Below, piece after piece: positions 8,224 to 17,362 of a stretch of 64,000 nucleotides of DNA; position 1 is the first letter of the stretch; each line of letters starts with the position of its first letter. Under the pieces are notes generated by a model that saw only the letters and a list, made by a program, of their open reading frames with translations, was not told the DNA's origin and made no database searches. Source of the DNA: Flavisericum labens (GTDB lineage Bacteria > Bacteroidota > Bacteroidia > Flavobacteriales > Flavobacteriaceae); the NCBI RefSeq assembly GCF_045446075.1, contig NZ_JBJJBQ010000002.1:1-64000 (forward strand), written 5' to 3'. The position numbers and the translations under genes are program-made.

Positions 8224-9690
8224 TCACTCTCCGCCTTCAAACGCTTTCATTTCTTCTAATGGCTCTAAAGTTTCATCGCTTTCCCATAGGGTTTGGTCAA
8301 ACTTGTTTAAAATTTGGTATGTTCCTTTCTTTTCTTGATTGATGGTTTCAAAATCGCCTAAACTTAATTTGCTGTTTTCGGTGAAAAGAATTTCTTCCTT
8401 ATTGGCGTTACTGCCTTCAATTTTAAAACTGAAACCAATTTTGTTTTTGGCCGTGCTGTTTTCAATAAATTTCAAATCGCGGCTTACATAAAAATAACTG
8501 CCAGAGGTATGTTTTATGTATTTAGGCTGATACATATTGTTGGTGTGCCGCTCAAAAAGTAAAGTGCCTTCACTAACGTTGGCTATATATTTAATTCCCA
8601 AAAGTAGTTTTAGGTTCACTTTGCCACCATGACGTTTTTTATAGTAATTATAGTCTACTCGGGTTATGGCATAAGTAGAATCGCTAACGTATAAGGTACC
8701 GGTGTATTTACTTTTTCCGCGACGGGGCTCAAAATGAATGATGTAATTTAGTTCGTTGTTACTAATGGTGGCGTCTTTAAAGGTGTATTCGTAATGCTTT
8801 TTGTCCGTGATGTTGCTTAAAAACGACTCGTCTAAAAATTGGGCCTTACCCAATAAGGCTCTTGTTTCGTCATTTAAATTCGATAATTCGAATTCATTTT
8901 TGTCGTCGTCTTTAAAATCTTCACCATTTAATGACAGCGAATCTTCAACCTTAAATATGCCAGTTTTAACCTTATAGGTTTTGGTGGTGTCTAAGTAGGT
9001 TAAAACAATATTTTGTGCATTTTCTTGAATCTCTTCAATAGAAAAGTCATTTTTGTAATCTATCAATTTGGTGGCTTTTTGTACGTTCAATTTACTGCTA
9101 TCTTGATTGAATGCGTATAGTTCGCCCTTAAAATCAGTAAAATGAACCATATCACTTTCTCGAACTTTTTGTGAAAGCGTTCTTAAATCAGCATTGGCCT
9201 TTTTGATGTTTTTTTTGCTAACGTGTGAGGCTTTTTCAATTTCGAACTCTAAACTTTCAAAATTGGCATAATTTGAACTTCTTCTGAAAATGCTATGCTT
9301 GTTAAGTTCGTAATCGTAATTTTTGGAAATATTTTGTCTTACTTGGGCAATAATAGAGTCGGCATTGGGAATTTTGTTGCTTATGTAAACTTCACTAAGT
9401 TGATTAGTAGCTTCACTTAATTTAATAATAAAATTTGAGGCTTTAATGTCCTTCGTGCTAAGGATCTTGTTTTTGTAACCCATGCACGAAATAGTAATGG
9501 TTTTAATTTGATTTTTTATAGTAAAATACCCTTCTTCGTTGGAAATCACACCAGTATGCTCACCAGTTTTTATTGAGGCATAGGGGATGGGTTTGTCATT
9601 TTCATTGGAAACCAATCTTGCGGTTATACTTTGTGAAAAACCAGAAAAATAAATTAAGCCCAAGGCTATGTTAGTGATTATTTTCTTCAT
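8224..9690 (-). CDS. CarboxypepD_reg-domain protein of the envelope
   Basis: An exported protein of 488 residues counted from the ATG at 9690, which begins directly with a signal peptide (MKKIITNIALGLIYFSGFSQS). An in-frame start 17 codons upstream would put 17 extra residues in front of that signal and is rejected. Residues about 22-95 form a carboxypeptidase-regulatory-like beta domain (ITARLVSNENDKPIPYASI and so on), as found at the N-terminus of Bacteroidota outer-membrane receptors. The rest is a large beta-rich domain typical of the DUF5686-like or similar surface proteins, but without a recognisable outer-membrane barrel. Function unknown. A second protein of the same general design is at 20148-21410. 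Confidence 0.75.
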   Translation of the reverse strand: MKKIITNIALGLIYFSGFSQSITARLVSNENDKPIPYASIKTGEHTGVISNEEGYFTIKNQIKTITISCMGYKNKILSTKDIKASNFIIKLSEATNQLSEVYISNKIPNADSIIAQVRQNISKNYDYELNKHSIFRRSSNYANFESLEFEIEKASHVSKKNIKKANADLRTLSQKVRESDMVHFTDFKGELYAFNQDSSKLNVQKATKLIDYKNDFSIEEIQENAQNIVLTYLDTTKTYKVKTGIFKVEDSLSLNGEDFKDDDKNEFELSNLNDETRALLGKAQFLDESFLSNITDKKHYEYTFKDATISNNELNYIIHFEPRRGKSKYTGTLYVSDSTYAITRVDYNYYKKRHGGKVNLKLLLGIKYIANVSEGTLLFERHTNNMYQPKYIKHTSGSYFYVSRDLKFIENSTAKNKIGFSFKIEGSNANKEEILFTENSKLSLGDFETINQEKKGTYQILNKFDQTLWESDETLEPLEEMKAFEGGE

Positions 9691-9786
9691 CTGTGTAATT
9701 AAGTTGCTATACCTTAATAATAAAGGTTTATAACAATCCAACGATTAAAGCTGGATAATGTTACAAAAAATAACCACGGAATTAAC

Positions 9787-9794
9787 TACATTTG
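9787..9794 (+). promoter_or_regulatory. -7 box of ychF
   Basis: TACATTTG matches TAnnTTTG exactly and is followed by a 52-base leader to the ychF start. The -33 box is not clear (GTTA about 25 bases upstream). Confidence 0.5.
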
Positions 9795-9846
9795 CACTCG
9801 CAAAAACCAAAAGACGATTCTTTTAACATAATCAATTTAACCAAAA

Positions 9847-10941
9847 ATGAAAGCAGGTATTGTAGGATTGCCAAACGTAGGAAAGTCAACGCTGTTCAAT
9901 TGTTTGTCTAACGCCAAGGCGCAAAGTGCAAACTTTCCGTTCTGTACTATTGAACCCAATATTGGTGTGGTTAACGTACCCGACCCACGTTTGGAAAAAT
10001 TGGAGTCTTTGGTTAATCCAGAGCGTGTTATGCCGGCTACGGTAGAGATTGTAGATATCGCGGGATTGGTAAAAGGAGCAAGCAAAGGTGAAGGGTTAGG
10101 GAACCAGTTTTTAGCAAATATCCGAGAAACCGATGCAATTTTACATGTGTTGCGTTGTTTTGATAACGATAACGTAGTGCACGTTGATGGCAATGTAAAC
10201 CCTATTCGTGATAAAGAAACCATTGATATGGAGTTGCAGTTAAAAGACTTGGAAACTGCCGAGAAGAAACTAGATAAAGTAAAACGCGCAGCTAAAACGG
10301 GTAATAAAGAAGCTCAGGCGGAAGAGGCTGTTTTGTTAAAAATCAAAGAAGGTTTAGAAGCTGGAAAATCGGTTAGAGCGTTGGAGTTTTCAGAAGATGA
10401 TTATAAGGATTACGTAAAAACTAATCAGTTTATTACTGATAAACCCGTTATGTACGTTTGTAATGTAGATGAAGGTAGTGCTGTTTCAGGTAACAATTAT
10501 GTTGAAAAAGTAAAAGAAGCGGTAAACGATGAAAAGGCAGAGGTTTTGGTTTTGGCAGTTGGAACTGAGGCTGATATTAATGAGTTGGACGACTACGAAG
10601 AACGCCAAATGTTTCTTCAGGATATCGGGTTGGATGAGCCTGGTTCGGCTAAATTAATCCGTGGAGCATACAAATTATTGAACCAGCAAACTTACTTTAC
10701 AGCTGGCGTGAAAGAAGTACGTGCTTGGACCGTTGATATTGGTGCTACGGCGCCTCAGGCAGCTGGAGTAATCCATACCGATTTTGAAAAAGGTTTTATC
10801 CGTGCCGAAGTGATTGGCTATAACGATTATGTAACTTATGGAAGTGAAGCCAAAGTGAAAGAAGCCGGTAAAATGCGTGTAGAAGGCAAAAACTACATCG
10901 TAAAAGATGGCGATGTGATGCACTTCTTATTTAACGTTTAG
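9847..10941 (+). CDS. ychF: Redox-regulated ATPase YchF (Obg family)
   Basis: A 364-residue cytoplasmic P-loop protein of the Obg family that binds ATP rather than GTP and associates with ribosomes. The P-loop GLPNVGKST is at 7-15, and the switch region DIAGLVKGASKGEGLGN is near 70-86. The usual NKxD specificity motif is replaced by NVDE near residue 200, as in other YchF proteins. A coiled-coil insert (about 130-180) and a C-terminal TGS domain (about 280-364) complete the family layout. The gene has its own promoter and is divergent from the CarboxypepD_reg gene. Confidence 0.95.
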   Translation: MKAGIVGLPNVGKSTLFNCLSNAKAQSANFPFCTIEPNIGVVNVPDPRLEKLESLVNPERVMPATVEIVDIAGLVKGASKGEGLGNQFLANIRETDAILHVLRCFDNDNVVHVDGNVNPIRDKETIDMELQLKDLETAEKKLDKVKRAAKTGNKEAQAEEAVLLKIKEGLEAGKSVRALEFSEDDYKDYVKTNQFITDKPVMYVCNVDEGSAVSGNNYVEKVKEAVNDEKAEVLVLAVGTEADINELDDYEERQMFLQDIGLDEPGSAKLIRGAYKLLNQQTYFTAGVKEVRAWTVDIGATAPQAAGVIHTDFEKGFIRAEVIGYNDYVTYGSEAKVKEAGKMRVEGKNYIVKDGDVMHFLFNV

Positions 10942-11045
10942 AACATAAGTTTTAAAAGGTTTTAGAAAATTCACTTTTTAAAGTGACTTGTTTCCGTACT
11001 ATGTGTCCTTATTAATGTGGCTGTAGTCTCTTAATGTAATCTTTA

Positions 11046-11519
11046 ATGTCTCTAATAAAATTAAAAACCGTAATAAAAGCTGATGCTAAAACTTGTTTTG
11101 ATGTAGCTCGAAGTATAGATGTTCATCAGGAATCTTTAAAATCTTTTGAAGAAATAGCAGTAGGAGGAAAGGTGTCAGGGCTAATGGAACTGGGTGAGTG
11201 GGTAAACTGGGAAGTCAAACGTTTTGGTTTTGTGCAACATTTAAAGTTTAAAATAACGGAATTTGATTCGCCTTACTATTTTGTAGATGAAATGCTCAAT
11301 GGAGACCTAAAGTTTTTTAAGCATGAGCACCTATTTAGCGAAAAAAATGGAGAAACCGTTATGGTCGATATATTTAGCTATGCCGCACGATATATGTTTA
11401 TAGACCAAATTTTTAATTTTCTATTTTTAAAGAGATATCTTAAAAACCGATTAATACGAAGAAACCTTTTTGTAAAGGAAAAGGCTGAAAATTTAGCTTT
11501 ACAAGTAATAGGGTTTTAG
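11046..11519 (+). CDS. SRPBCC (START-like) family protein
   Basis: A 157-residue protein of the helix-grip fold used by polyketide cyclase/START-like proteins, which bind hydrophobic ligands in an internal cavity. The N-terminus LKTVIKADAKTCFDVARSID gives the first beta strand and the following helices. The pattern VNWEVKRFGF, LKFKITEFDSPYYFVDEM and FKHEHLF gives the curved sheet; the C-terminal helix carries many Lys and Arg. There is no signal peptide. The ligand cannot be inferred. It lies about 100 bases after ychF and 140 bases before a membrane transporter on the same strand; no functional link is evident. Confidence 0.7.
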   Translation: MSLIKLKTVIKADAKTCFDVARSIDVHQESLKSFEEIAVGGKVSGLMELGEWVNWEVKRFGFVQHLKFKITEFDSPYYFVDEMLNGDLKFFKHEHLFSEKNGETVMVDIFSYAARYMFIDQIFNFLFLKRYLKNRLIRRNLFVKEKAENLALQVIGF

Positions 11520-11658
11520 TTGAAGATAATTCTTTAAGGCCTTGCCTTGGTGCTCCTGCTTAAGTTCATTATAGTTTTTAACTTTAGTAGTGGGTTGAAC
11601 GTCGTAATTCATTCAATTTTGGAATTTCCTTAATCATCTAAGCATTTATTTTAGATGA

Positions 11659-12564
11659 ATGAAATCAACAAAATCATTCATTTATGGCATGTTATTGGGT
11701 GTTTTAGGTATCGTTATGTTTTCTTCAAAAGCCGTAATGGTTAAATTGGCATACCGTTACCATGTTGATGCACTTAGTGTTTTACTGTTGCGTATGTTGT
11801 TTTCGTTTCCATTTTATTTGGTAGTCGCCATAATTTATAGCAAAAAGAAAGATGCGGTTAAAATAGTGCCTAAAGATTATGCTTGGATATTCTTTTTTGG
11901 TTTTTTGGGCTATTATTTATCTAGTTACTTCGATTTTGTTGGGTTGGAATATATAAAAGCAAGTTTAGAGCGTATCATACTGTTTTCGTACCCCACAATT
12001 GTTCTTGTTTTTAATAAGCTATTTTTAAAGAAGCCCATTACACAAATTCAAATAATTGCCATCGCCTTGAGTTATTTGGGAATTGTTGTTGCTTTTTGGG
12101 GAGAAGTTGTAAATACGGGCAGCGATGCGCTTATTGGAGGGGTTTTAATTTTGCTTTGTGCCATAACTTATGCTACTTATTTGGTAGGGAGCGGTTGGTT
12201 GATTCCAAAATTTGGGGTGGTTAAATTTACAACCTACGCGATGTTGGTTTCTTGTATATGTGTTTTTGTTCATTACGGATTGGTTTCAAAAGTTGATATT
12301 TTTAATCACCGATGGCAGGTATATTTATTCGGGTTTTTAATCGCCTTTTTTGCAACTGTTATTCCTTCGTATTTGGTTTCCGAAGCTATTAATCGTATCA
12401 ATTCATCAAATTTTGCGGTCATAGCAGGTTTTGGTCCTATTTCAACCATCATTTTAGCTGCTATATTTTTAAATGAACGCCTCACGATAATGCAATGGTT
12501 TGGTGCTCTGGCAGTTATTTTAGGGATATTATTGGTCTCTGTTAAAAAGAAGCCGATTGTCTAA
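11659..12564 (+). CDS. EamA-type drug/metabolite transporter
   Basis: An inner-membrane protein of 301 residues with ten hydrophobic segments in two repeats of five, the layout of the DMT superfamily EamA domain. The first repeat begins FIYGMLLGVLGIVMFSSKAV. The second begins near residue 150 (GSDALIGGVLILLCAITYATYL), and the conserved end of the last helices reads MQWFGALAVILGILLVS. These proteins export or import amino acids, nucleobases or other small metabolites; the substrate is not readable. A short hairpin at 12576-12597 may be a weak end signal before parE. Confidence 0.8.
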   Translation: MKSTKSFIYGMLLGVLGIVMFSSKAVMVKLAYRYHVDALSVLLLRMLFSFPFYLVVAIIYSKKKDAVKIVPKDYAWIFFFGFLGYYLSSYFDFVGLEYIKASLERIILFSYPTIVLVFNKLFLKKPITQIQIIAIALSYLGIVVAFWGEVVNTGSDALIGGVLILLCAITYATYLVGSGWLIPKFGVVKFTTYAMLVSCICVFVHYGLVSKVDIFNHRWQVYLFGFLIAFFATVIPSYLVSEAINRINSSNFAVIAGFGPISTIILAAIFLNERLTIMQWFGALAVILGILLVSVKKKPIV

Positions 12565-12682
12565 TTTGGGTTCTCAACAATACCATGGTATATTGTTAAT
12601 TATTTTGTGTTCTGCCTTTTTCTTTTTTTAAATGGTTATATTATATTAGCAAACCCTCACTAAACTTTGCATAAATAGATAT

Positions 12683-14536
12683 ATGACGGAACAAACCAAT
12701 TATACCGAAGATAATATACGTTCTTTAGACTGGAAAGAGCATATCCGTATGCGTCCAGGAATGTATATTGGTAAATTGGGCGATGGCAGTTCACCAGATG
12801 ATGGCATTTATATCTTGCTAAAAGAAGTTTTGGATAATTCCATCGATGAATTTGTGATGGGAGCCGGAAAAACCATCGATATTTCCATACAAGGCAATAA
12901 AGTAATTGTTCGCGATTACGGTCGCGGAATTCCTTTGGGAAAAGTGGTTGATGTGGTTTCAAAAATGAATACCGGTGGAAAGTATGATTCCAAAGCCTTT
13001 AAAAAATCGGTAGGTTTAAACGGGGTAGGTACCAAAGCCGTAAATGCACTTTCAAATTATTTTAGGGTAGAATCTAATCGTGATGGAAAATCAGCGGCCG
13101 CAGAATTTGAGCAGGGTGAATTAACTAACGAGGAAAAGTTAGATGATACTACACGTAGAAAAGGAACAAAAGTGTCTTTCGTGCCAGACGATAGCATCTT
13201 CAAAAATTACAAATACCGAAGTGAGTATGTGGTTAAGATGCTTAAAAACTATGTGTATCTTAACCCTGGGTTAACTATTGTTTTTAATGGTGAAAAGTAT
13301 TTTAGTGAAAATGGATTAAAAGATTTATTGAGCGAAACCATTAATGAATCAGATTTGTTGTACCCTATTATTCATTTACGGGGAGATGACATTGAAGTGG
13401 CCTTAACGCACAGTAAAACACAATACAGTGAAGAATATCATTCTTTTGTAAACGGTCAAAATACCACGCAAGGCGGAACACATTTAAATGCTTTTCGGGA
13501 AGCTTTGGTAAAGACCATTCGCGAATTTTATGGCAAAAATTATGATGCTTCCGATGTTAGAAAATCGGTAGTTTCGGCTATAGCCATAAAAGTGATGGAG
13601 CCTGTTTTTGAAAGTCAGACCAAAACCAAATTAGGTTCAACCGATATGGGTGGAAATTACCCAACAGTAAGAACATATATCAATGATTTTGTAAAAACCA
13701 ATCTCGATAATTATTTACATAAAAATACCGATACGGCTGAAAAAATTCAGCGTAAAATTTTGCAGGCTGAACGTGAGCGTAAAGAGCTTTCCGGAATTCG
13801 TAAATTAGCACGAGATAGAGCTAAAAAAGCAAGTTTACATAACAAAAAATTACGAGATTGCCGTGTGCATTTTGGAGACACCAAGAACAACCGAAATTTA
13901 GAAACGACCCTTTTTATTACCGAGGGTGATTCGGCTTCTGGAAGTATTACCAAATCGCGCGATGTAAATACGCAAGCGGTATTCAGTTTAAAAGGTAAGC
14001 CATTAAATTGCTATGGGTTAACTAAAAAAATTGTTTACGAAAACGAAGAGTTCAACCTGCTTCAAGCAGCTTTAAATATAGAGGAATCGTTAGAGGATTT
14101 ACGTTATAACAATGTTGTAATTGCTACCGATGCCGATGTTGATGGTATGCACATTAGATTGTTGTTAATAACATTCTTTCTGCAATTCTTTCCCGAAGTG
14201 ATAAAAGAGGGACATTTGTACATCTTACAAACGCCACTCTTCCGAGTAAGAAATAAAAAGGAAACTATTTATTGCTATACGGAGCAAGAGCGTATCGACG
14301 CTATAGAAAAGCTGAAGCCAAAACCTGAAATCACACGATTTAAGGGACTTGGTGAAATTTCGCCTGATGAGTTCAAGCATTTTATAGGTGACGATATCAG
14401 GCTGGACCCAGTAATGCTGGATGATGGTATGTCAATTGACGAATTGTTGTCGTTTTATATGGGTAAAAATACGCCATCAAGACAGGGGTTTATCATAGAT
14501 AACCTAAAAGTTGAACTGGATTTAATAAAAGAATAA
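12683..14536 (+). CDS. parE: DNA topoisomerase IV subunit B (type IIA, ATPase subunit)
   Basis: The ATP-hydrolysing subunit that works with ParC to unlink replicated chromosomes. The GHKL ATPase domain shows the N-box-type EVLDNSIDEF (about 48-57), RDYGRGIPLG (about 78-87) and GLNGVGTKAVNALS (about 111-124). The Toprim domain has TEGDSASGS (about 413-421) and the metal site DADVDGMHIR (about 492-501). At 617 residues it is close to the usual ParE size and lacks the insert of some GyrB proteins. The partner parC lies 156 bases downstream with a tiny ORF between. Being directly next to parC argues for ParE rather than GyrB. Confidence 0.93.
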   Translation: MTEQTNYTEDNIRSLDWKEHIRMRPGMYIGKLGDGSSPDDGIYILLKEVLDNSIDEFVMGAGKTIDISIQGNKVIVRDYGRGIPLGKVVDVVSKMNTGGKYDSKAFKKSVGLNGVGTKAVNALSNYFRVESNRDGKSAAAEFEQGELTNEEKLDDTTRRKGTKVSFVPDDSIFKNYKYRSEYVVKMLKNYVYLNPGLTIVFNGEKYFSENGLKDLLSETINESDLLYPIIHLRGDDIEVALTHSKTQYSEEYHSFVNGQNTTQGGTHLNAFREALVKTIREFYGKNYDASDVRKSVVSAIAIKVMEPVFESQTKTKLGSTDMGGNYPTVRTYINDFVKTNLDNYLHKNTDTAEKIQRKILQAERERKELSGIRKLARDRAKKASLHNKKLRDCRVHFGDTKNNRNLETTLFITEGDSASGSITKSRDVNTQAVFSLKGKPLNCYGLTKKIVYENEEFNLLQAALNIEESLEDLRYNNVVIATDADVDGMHIRLLLITFFLQFFPEVIKEGHLYILQTPLFRVRNKKETIYCYTEQERIDAIEKLKPKPEITRFKGLGEISPDEFKHFIGDDIRLDPVMLDDGMSIDELLSFYMGKNTPSRQGFIIDNLKVELDLIKE

Positions 14537-14558
14537 ACTAGATTAAAATAGATATATT

Positions 14559-14693
14559 ATGTTATACAAAAAAGCCAAAAAAAAACGGTCTTACGCATAT
14601 TTGCGTAATCGCACAAGTAGCGAACAAGTACACAGGTTACAAATAAAGGGTAAGGTTACCCTAAATGGTAAGCCTAAGAAACATAGTTCTTAA
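14559..14693 (+). CDS. Small basic protein between parE and parC
   Basis: An ATG-started ORF of 44 codons, 22 bases after parE. Its stop codon overlaps the parC start as TAATG (14691-14695). The peptide has 14 Lys or Arg out of 44 and starts MLYKKAKKKRSYAYLRNR; there is no membrane segment. The tight placement and the overlap suggest that translation of parC is coupled to it, or that it is a real basic peptide that could bind nucleic acid. I recognise no family. It could also be a chance ORF in a leader, since 44 codons is short. Confidence 0.5.
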   Translation: MLYKKAKKKRSYAYLRNRTSSEQVHRLQIKGKVTLNGKPKKHSS

Positions 14694-17362
14694 TGATAGA
14701 AGAAGAAAACGACGACGATTTAATAAAAAACGAAGGCGAGCCCCAAGAAACCATAACCCGTGTTACGGGTATGTACAAAGATTGGTTTTTGGATTATGCA
14801 TCGTACGTTATTTTAGAGCGTGCGGTACCAGCCATTGAAGATGGTTTTAAGCCTGTTCAGCGTCGTATTATGCATTCTATGAAAGACCTTGACGATGGGC
14901 GCTATAATAAAGTGGCGAACATTGTGGGGCATACTATGCAGTATCATCCACATGGTGATGCCAGTATAGCCGATGCCATGGTGCAAATCGGTCAGAAAGA
15001 TTTGCTGATTGATACCCAAGGTAACTGGGGTAACATCCTTACTGGTGATAGCGCTGCAGCTTCTCGTTACATTGAGGCACGCCTCTCTAAATTTGCGTTG
15101 GATGTTGTTTATAACCCTAAAATTACCGAGTGGCAGGCCAGTTATGATGGTAGGCGAAAAGAACCGGTAAACTTGCCGGTTATGTTTCCGCTATTGTTGG
15201 CACAGGGTGGCGAAGGAATTGCCGTAGGGCTTTCAACTAAAATATTACCACATAATTTTATCGAACTCATTGATGCTTCTATTAAACATTTACGGGGCAA
15301 GCGATTTACTATTTTACCCGATTTCCCAACGGCTGGTATCGCCGATTTTTCTAATTACAACGACGGGTTAAGAGGGGGTAAAGTACGTGTTCGTGCTAAA
15401 ATTTCTCAGTTTGATAAAAACACGTTGACTATTACTGAGCTTCCGTTTGGTACAACCACCCAATCCTTAATCGATTCGATTCTAAAGGCCAACGATAAGG
15501 GTAAAATAAAAGTTAAAAAGATTGAAGATAATACGGCTGCCGAGGTCGAAATCTTGGTGCATTTGCCTTCAGGTTTATCACCTGATAAAACTATTGATGC
15601 GCTCTACGCATTTACTAGCTGCGAGAGTTCTATTTCTCCGCTTGGCTGCGTGATTGAAGATAATAAGCCGCTTTTTATTGGAGTTTCCGAAATGCTTCGT
15701 AGAAGTACAGATAACACAGTCCAACTTTTAAAACAAGAGCTCGAAATAAAGTTGGGCGAGTTTGAAGAGCAGTGGCATTTTGCTTCATTAGAACGTATTT
15801 TTATTGAAAATAGAATTTATCGCGATATTGAAGAAGAAGAAACTTGGGAAGGTGTAATTAAAGCCATCGATAAAGGACTTCAACCACATATAAAGCATTT
15901 AAAACGTGCCGTGACCGAAGACGATATTGTTCGTCTTACTGAAATTAGAATCAAGCGTATTTCTAAATTTGACATTGATAAAGCGCAACAAAAAATTGAT
16001 GCTTTAGAAGACCAAATAGCAGAGGTGAAAGGTCATTTAGCCAATTTAATAGAATATACCATTGCCTATTTCGAAAGACTGAAAAAGGAATATGGCGCAG
16101 GACGCGAGCGCAAAACTGAAATCAGGATTTTTGATGATGTTGATGCCACGAAAGTGGTGATTAGAAACACTAAACTTTATGTGAACCGTACAGAAGGTTT
16201 TGTTGGAACGTCGCTACGTCGTGATGAATATGTGTGTGATTGTAGTGATATTGATGATATTATTGTGTTTACCAAAGAAGGGAAAATGATGGTGACCAAG
16301 GTGGACTCTAAAACCTTTATTGGAAAAGACATCATTCATGTCGCGGTATTCAAAAAGAAAGACAAGCGCACCATTTACAACATGATCTATCGTGATGGCA
16401 AGAAAGGTCCGTCATATATAAAACGTTTTGCGGTTACCAGTATGACACGCGATAGGGAATATGATTTGACCAACGGAAATAAAGGTTCAGTGGTGTTGTA
16501 TTTTTCCGCTAACCCCAATGGTGAGGCCGAAGTGGTAACCATTTTGTTGCGTCAGGTGGGTAGTATCAAAAAGCTGAAGTGGGATATGGATTTTGCCGAT
16601 ATTATAATCAAAGGCCGTGCTTCAAAAGGAAACCTGGTTACTAAATATTCAGTAAAACGGGTTGAGCTTAAGGAGAAAGGTATTTCAACTTTAAAGCCAC
16701 GTAAAATTTGGTTTGATGATACCGTTCAACGTTTAAACCTTGATGGTAGAGGAGAGCTCATTGGTGAATTTAGGGGGGAAGATAAATTGTTGATTATCTC
16801 GCAATCTGGAATCGTAAAAACGGTTACGCCTGAAGTCACCATGCACTTTGATGACGATATGATTGTACTGGAAAAATGGGTGCCTAAAAAGCCCATTTCA
16901 GCCATTTATTATAATGGGGAAAAGGAATTATATTACGTTAAGCGATTTTTAATAGAGCAGGAAGGACGGGAAGAATCTTTTATTTCTGAACATCCAAATT
17001 CGCAACTTGAAATTGTGTCTACCGATTGGAAACCGATGGCTGAAGTTGTTTTTGCAAAAGAGCGTGGTAAAGACAGAAAGGATAATTTGGAGGTCAACCT
17101 AGAGGATTTCATTGATATTAAGGGTGTTTCTGCACAAGGAAACCAGCTTACCAAAGATAAAGTCAATCAAATAAACTTATTAAATCCTTTGCCGTACGAA
17201 GCTCCGGAAGAGGTGCATGCAGATGAATTGGAAGTGGTTGATGAGACTAACGTGTCCTCTAATGTATCGGGTAGTTTAGATGAAGAAAAACCTTTGGGTC
17301 CGAAAAATGAGAATAACGACGATTCGACAAAAGACGATAAAGGCCAAACGACGTTATTTTAA
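14693..17362 (+). CDS. parC: DNA topoisomerase IV subunit A
   Basis: The DNA-cleaving subunit of topoisomerase IV. The catalytic tyrosine lies in AAASRYIEARLSKFA at about Tyr126, preceded by the winged-helix block DGFKPVQRRIMHSM (50-63) and YHPHGDASIADAMV (84-97). A coiled-coil region follows near 430-470 (IDALEDQIAEVKGHLANLIEY), and a beta-pinwheel C-terminal domain begins near residue 530. The 889-residue length is somewhat long because of an acidic, low-complexity tail (about 830-889, ending in DDSTKDDKGQTTLF). The start overlaps the upstream 44-codon ORF by one base. The 3' end overlaps the convergent terC gene by nine bases. Confidence 0.93.
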   Translation: MIEEENDDDLIKNEGEPQETITRVTGMYKDWFLDYASYVILERAVPAIEDGFKPVQRRIMHSMKDLDDGRYNKVANIVGHTMQYHPHGDASIADAMVQIGQKDLLIDTQGNWGNILTGDSAAASRYIEARLSKFALDVVYNPKITEWQASYDGRRKEPVNLPVMFPLLLAQGGEGIAVGLSTKILPHNFIELIDASIKHLRGKRFTILPDFPTAGIADFSNYNDGLRGGKVRVRAKISQFDKNTLTITELPFGTTTQSLIDSILKANDKGKIKVKKIEDNTAAEVEILVHLPSGLSPDKTIDALYAFTSCESSISPLGCVIEDNKPLFIGVSEMLRRSTDNTVQLLKQELEIKLGEFEEQWHFASLERIFIENRIYRDIEEEETWEGVIKAIDKGLQPHIKHLKRAVTEDDIVRLTEIRIKRISKFDIDKAQQKIDALEDQIAEVKGHLANLIEYTIAYFERLKKEYGAGRERKTEIRIFDDVDATKVVIRNTKLYVNRTEGFVGTSLRRDEYVCDCSDIDDIIVFTKEGKMMVTKVDSKTFIGKDIIHVAVFKKKDKRTIYNMIYRDGKKGPSYIKRFAVTSMTRDREYDLTNGNKGSVVLYFSANPNGEAEVVTILLRQVGSIKKLKWDMDFADIIIKGRASKGNLVTKYSVKRVELKEKGISTLKPRKIWFDDTVQRLNLDGRGELIGEFRGEDKLLIISQSGIVKTVTPEVTMHFDDDMIVLEKWVPKKPISAIYYNGEKELYYVKRFLIEQEGREESFISEHPNSQLEIVSTDWKPMAEVVFAKERGKDRKDNLEVNLEDFIDIKGVSAQGNQLTKDKVNQINLLNPLPYEAPEEVHADELEVVDETNVSSNVSGSLDEEKPLGPKNENNDDSTKDDKGQTTLF

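Noticed and set aside
8108..8338. 76-codon plus-strand ORF overlapping the end of the CarboxypepD_reg gene
   Set aside because: Half of it is antisense to a clear gene; the rest lies in the GC-rich segment, with no family signal.
10971..10986. Hairpin TCACTTT/AAAGTGA after ychF as a terminator
   Set aside because: Two-base loop is not feasible as drawn and no T-run follows.
12576..12597. Hairpin AACAATA/TATTGTT before parE as a terminator
   Set aside because: The stem is short, AT-only, with no proper T-run; too weak to list as a terminator.
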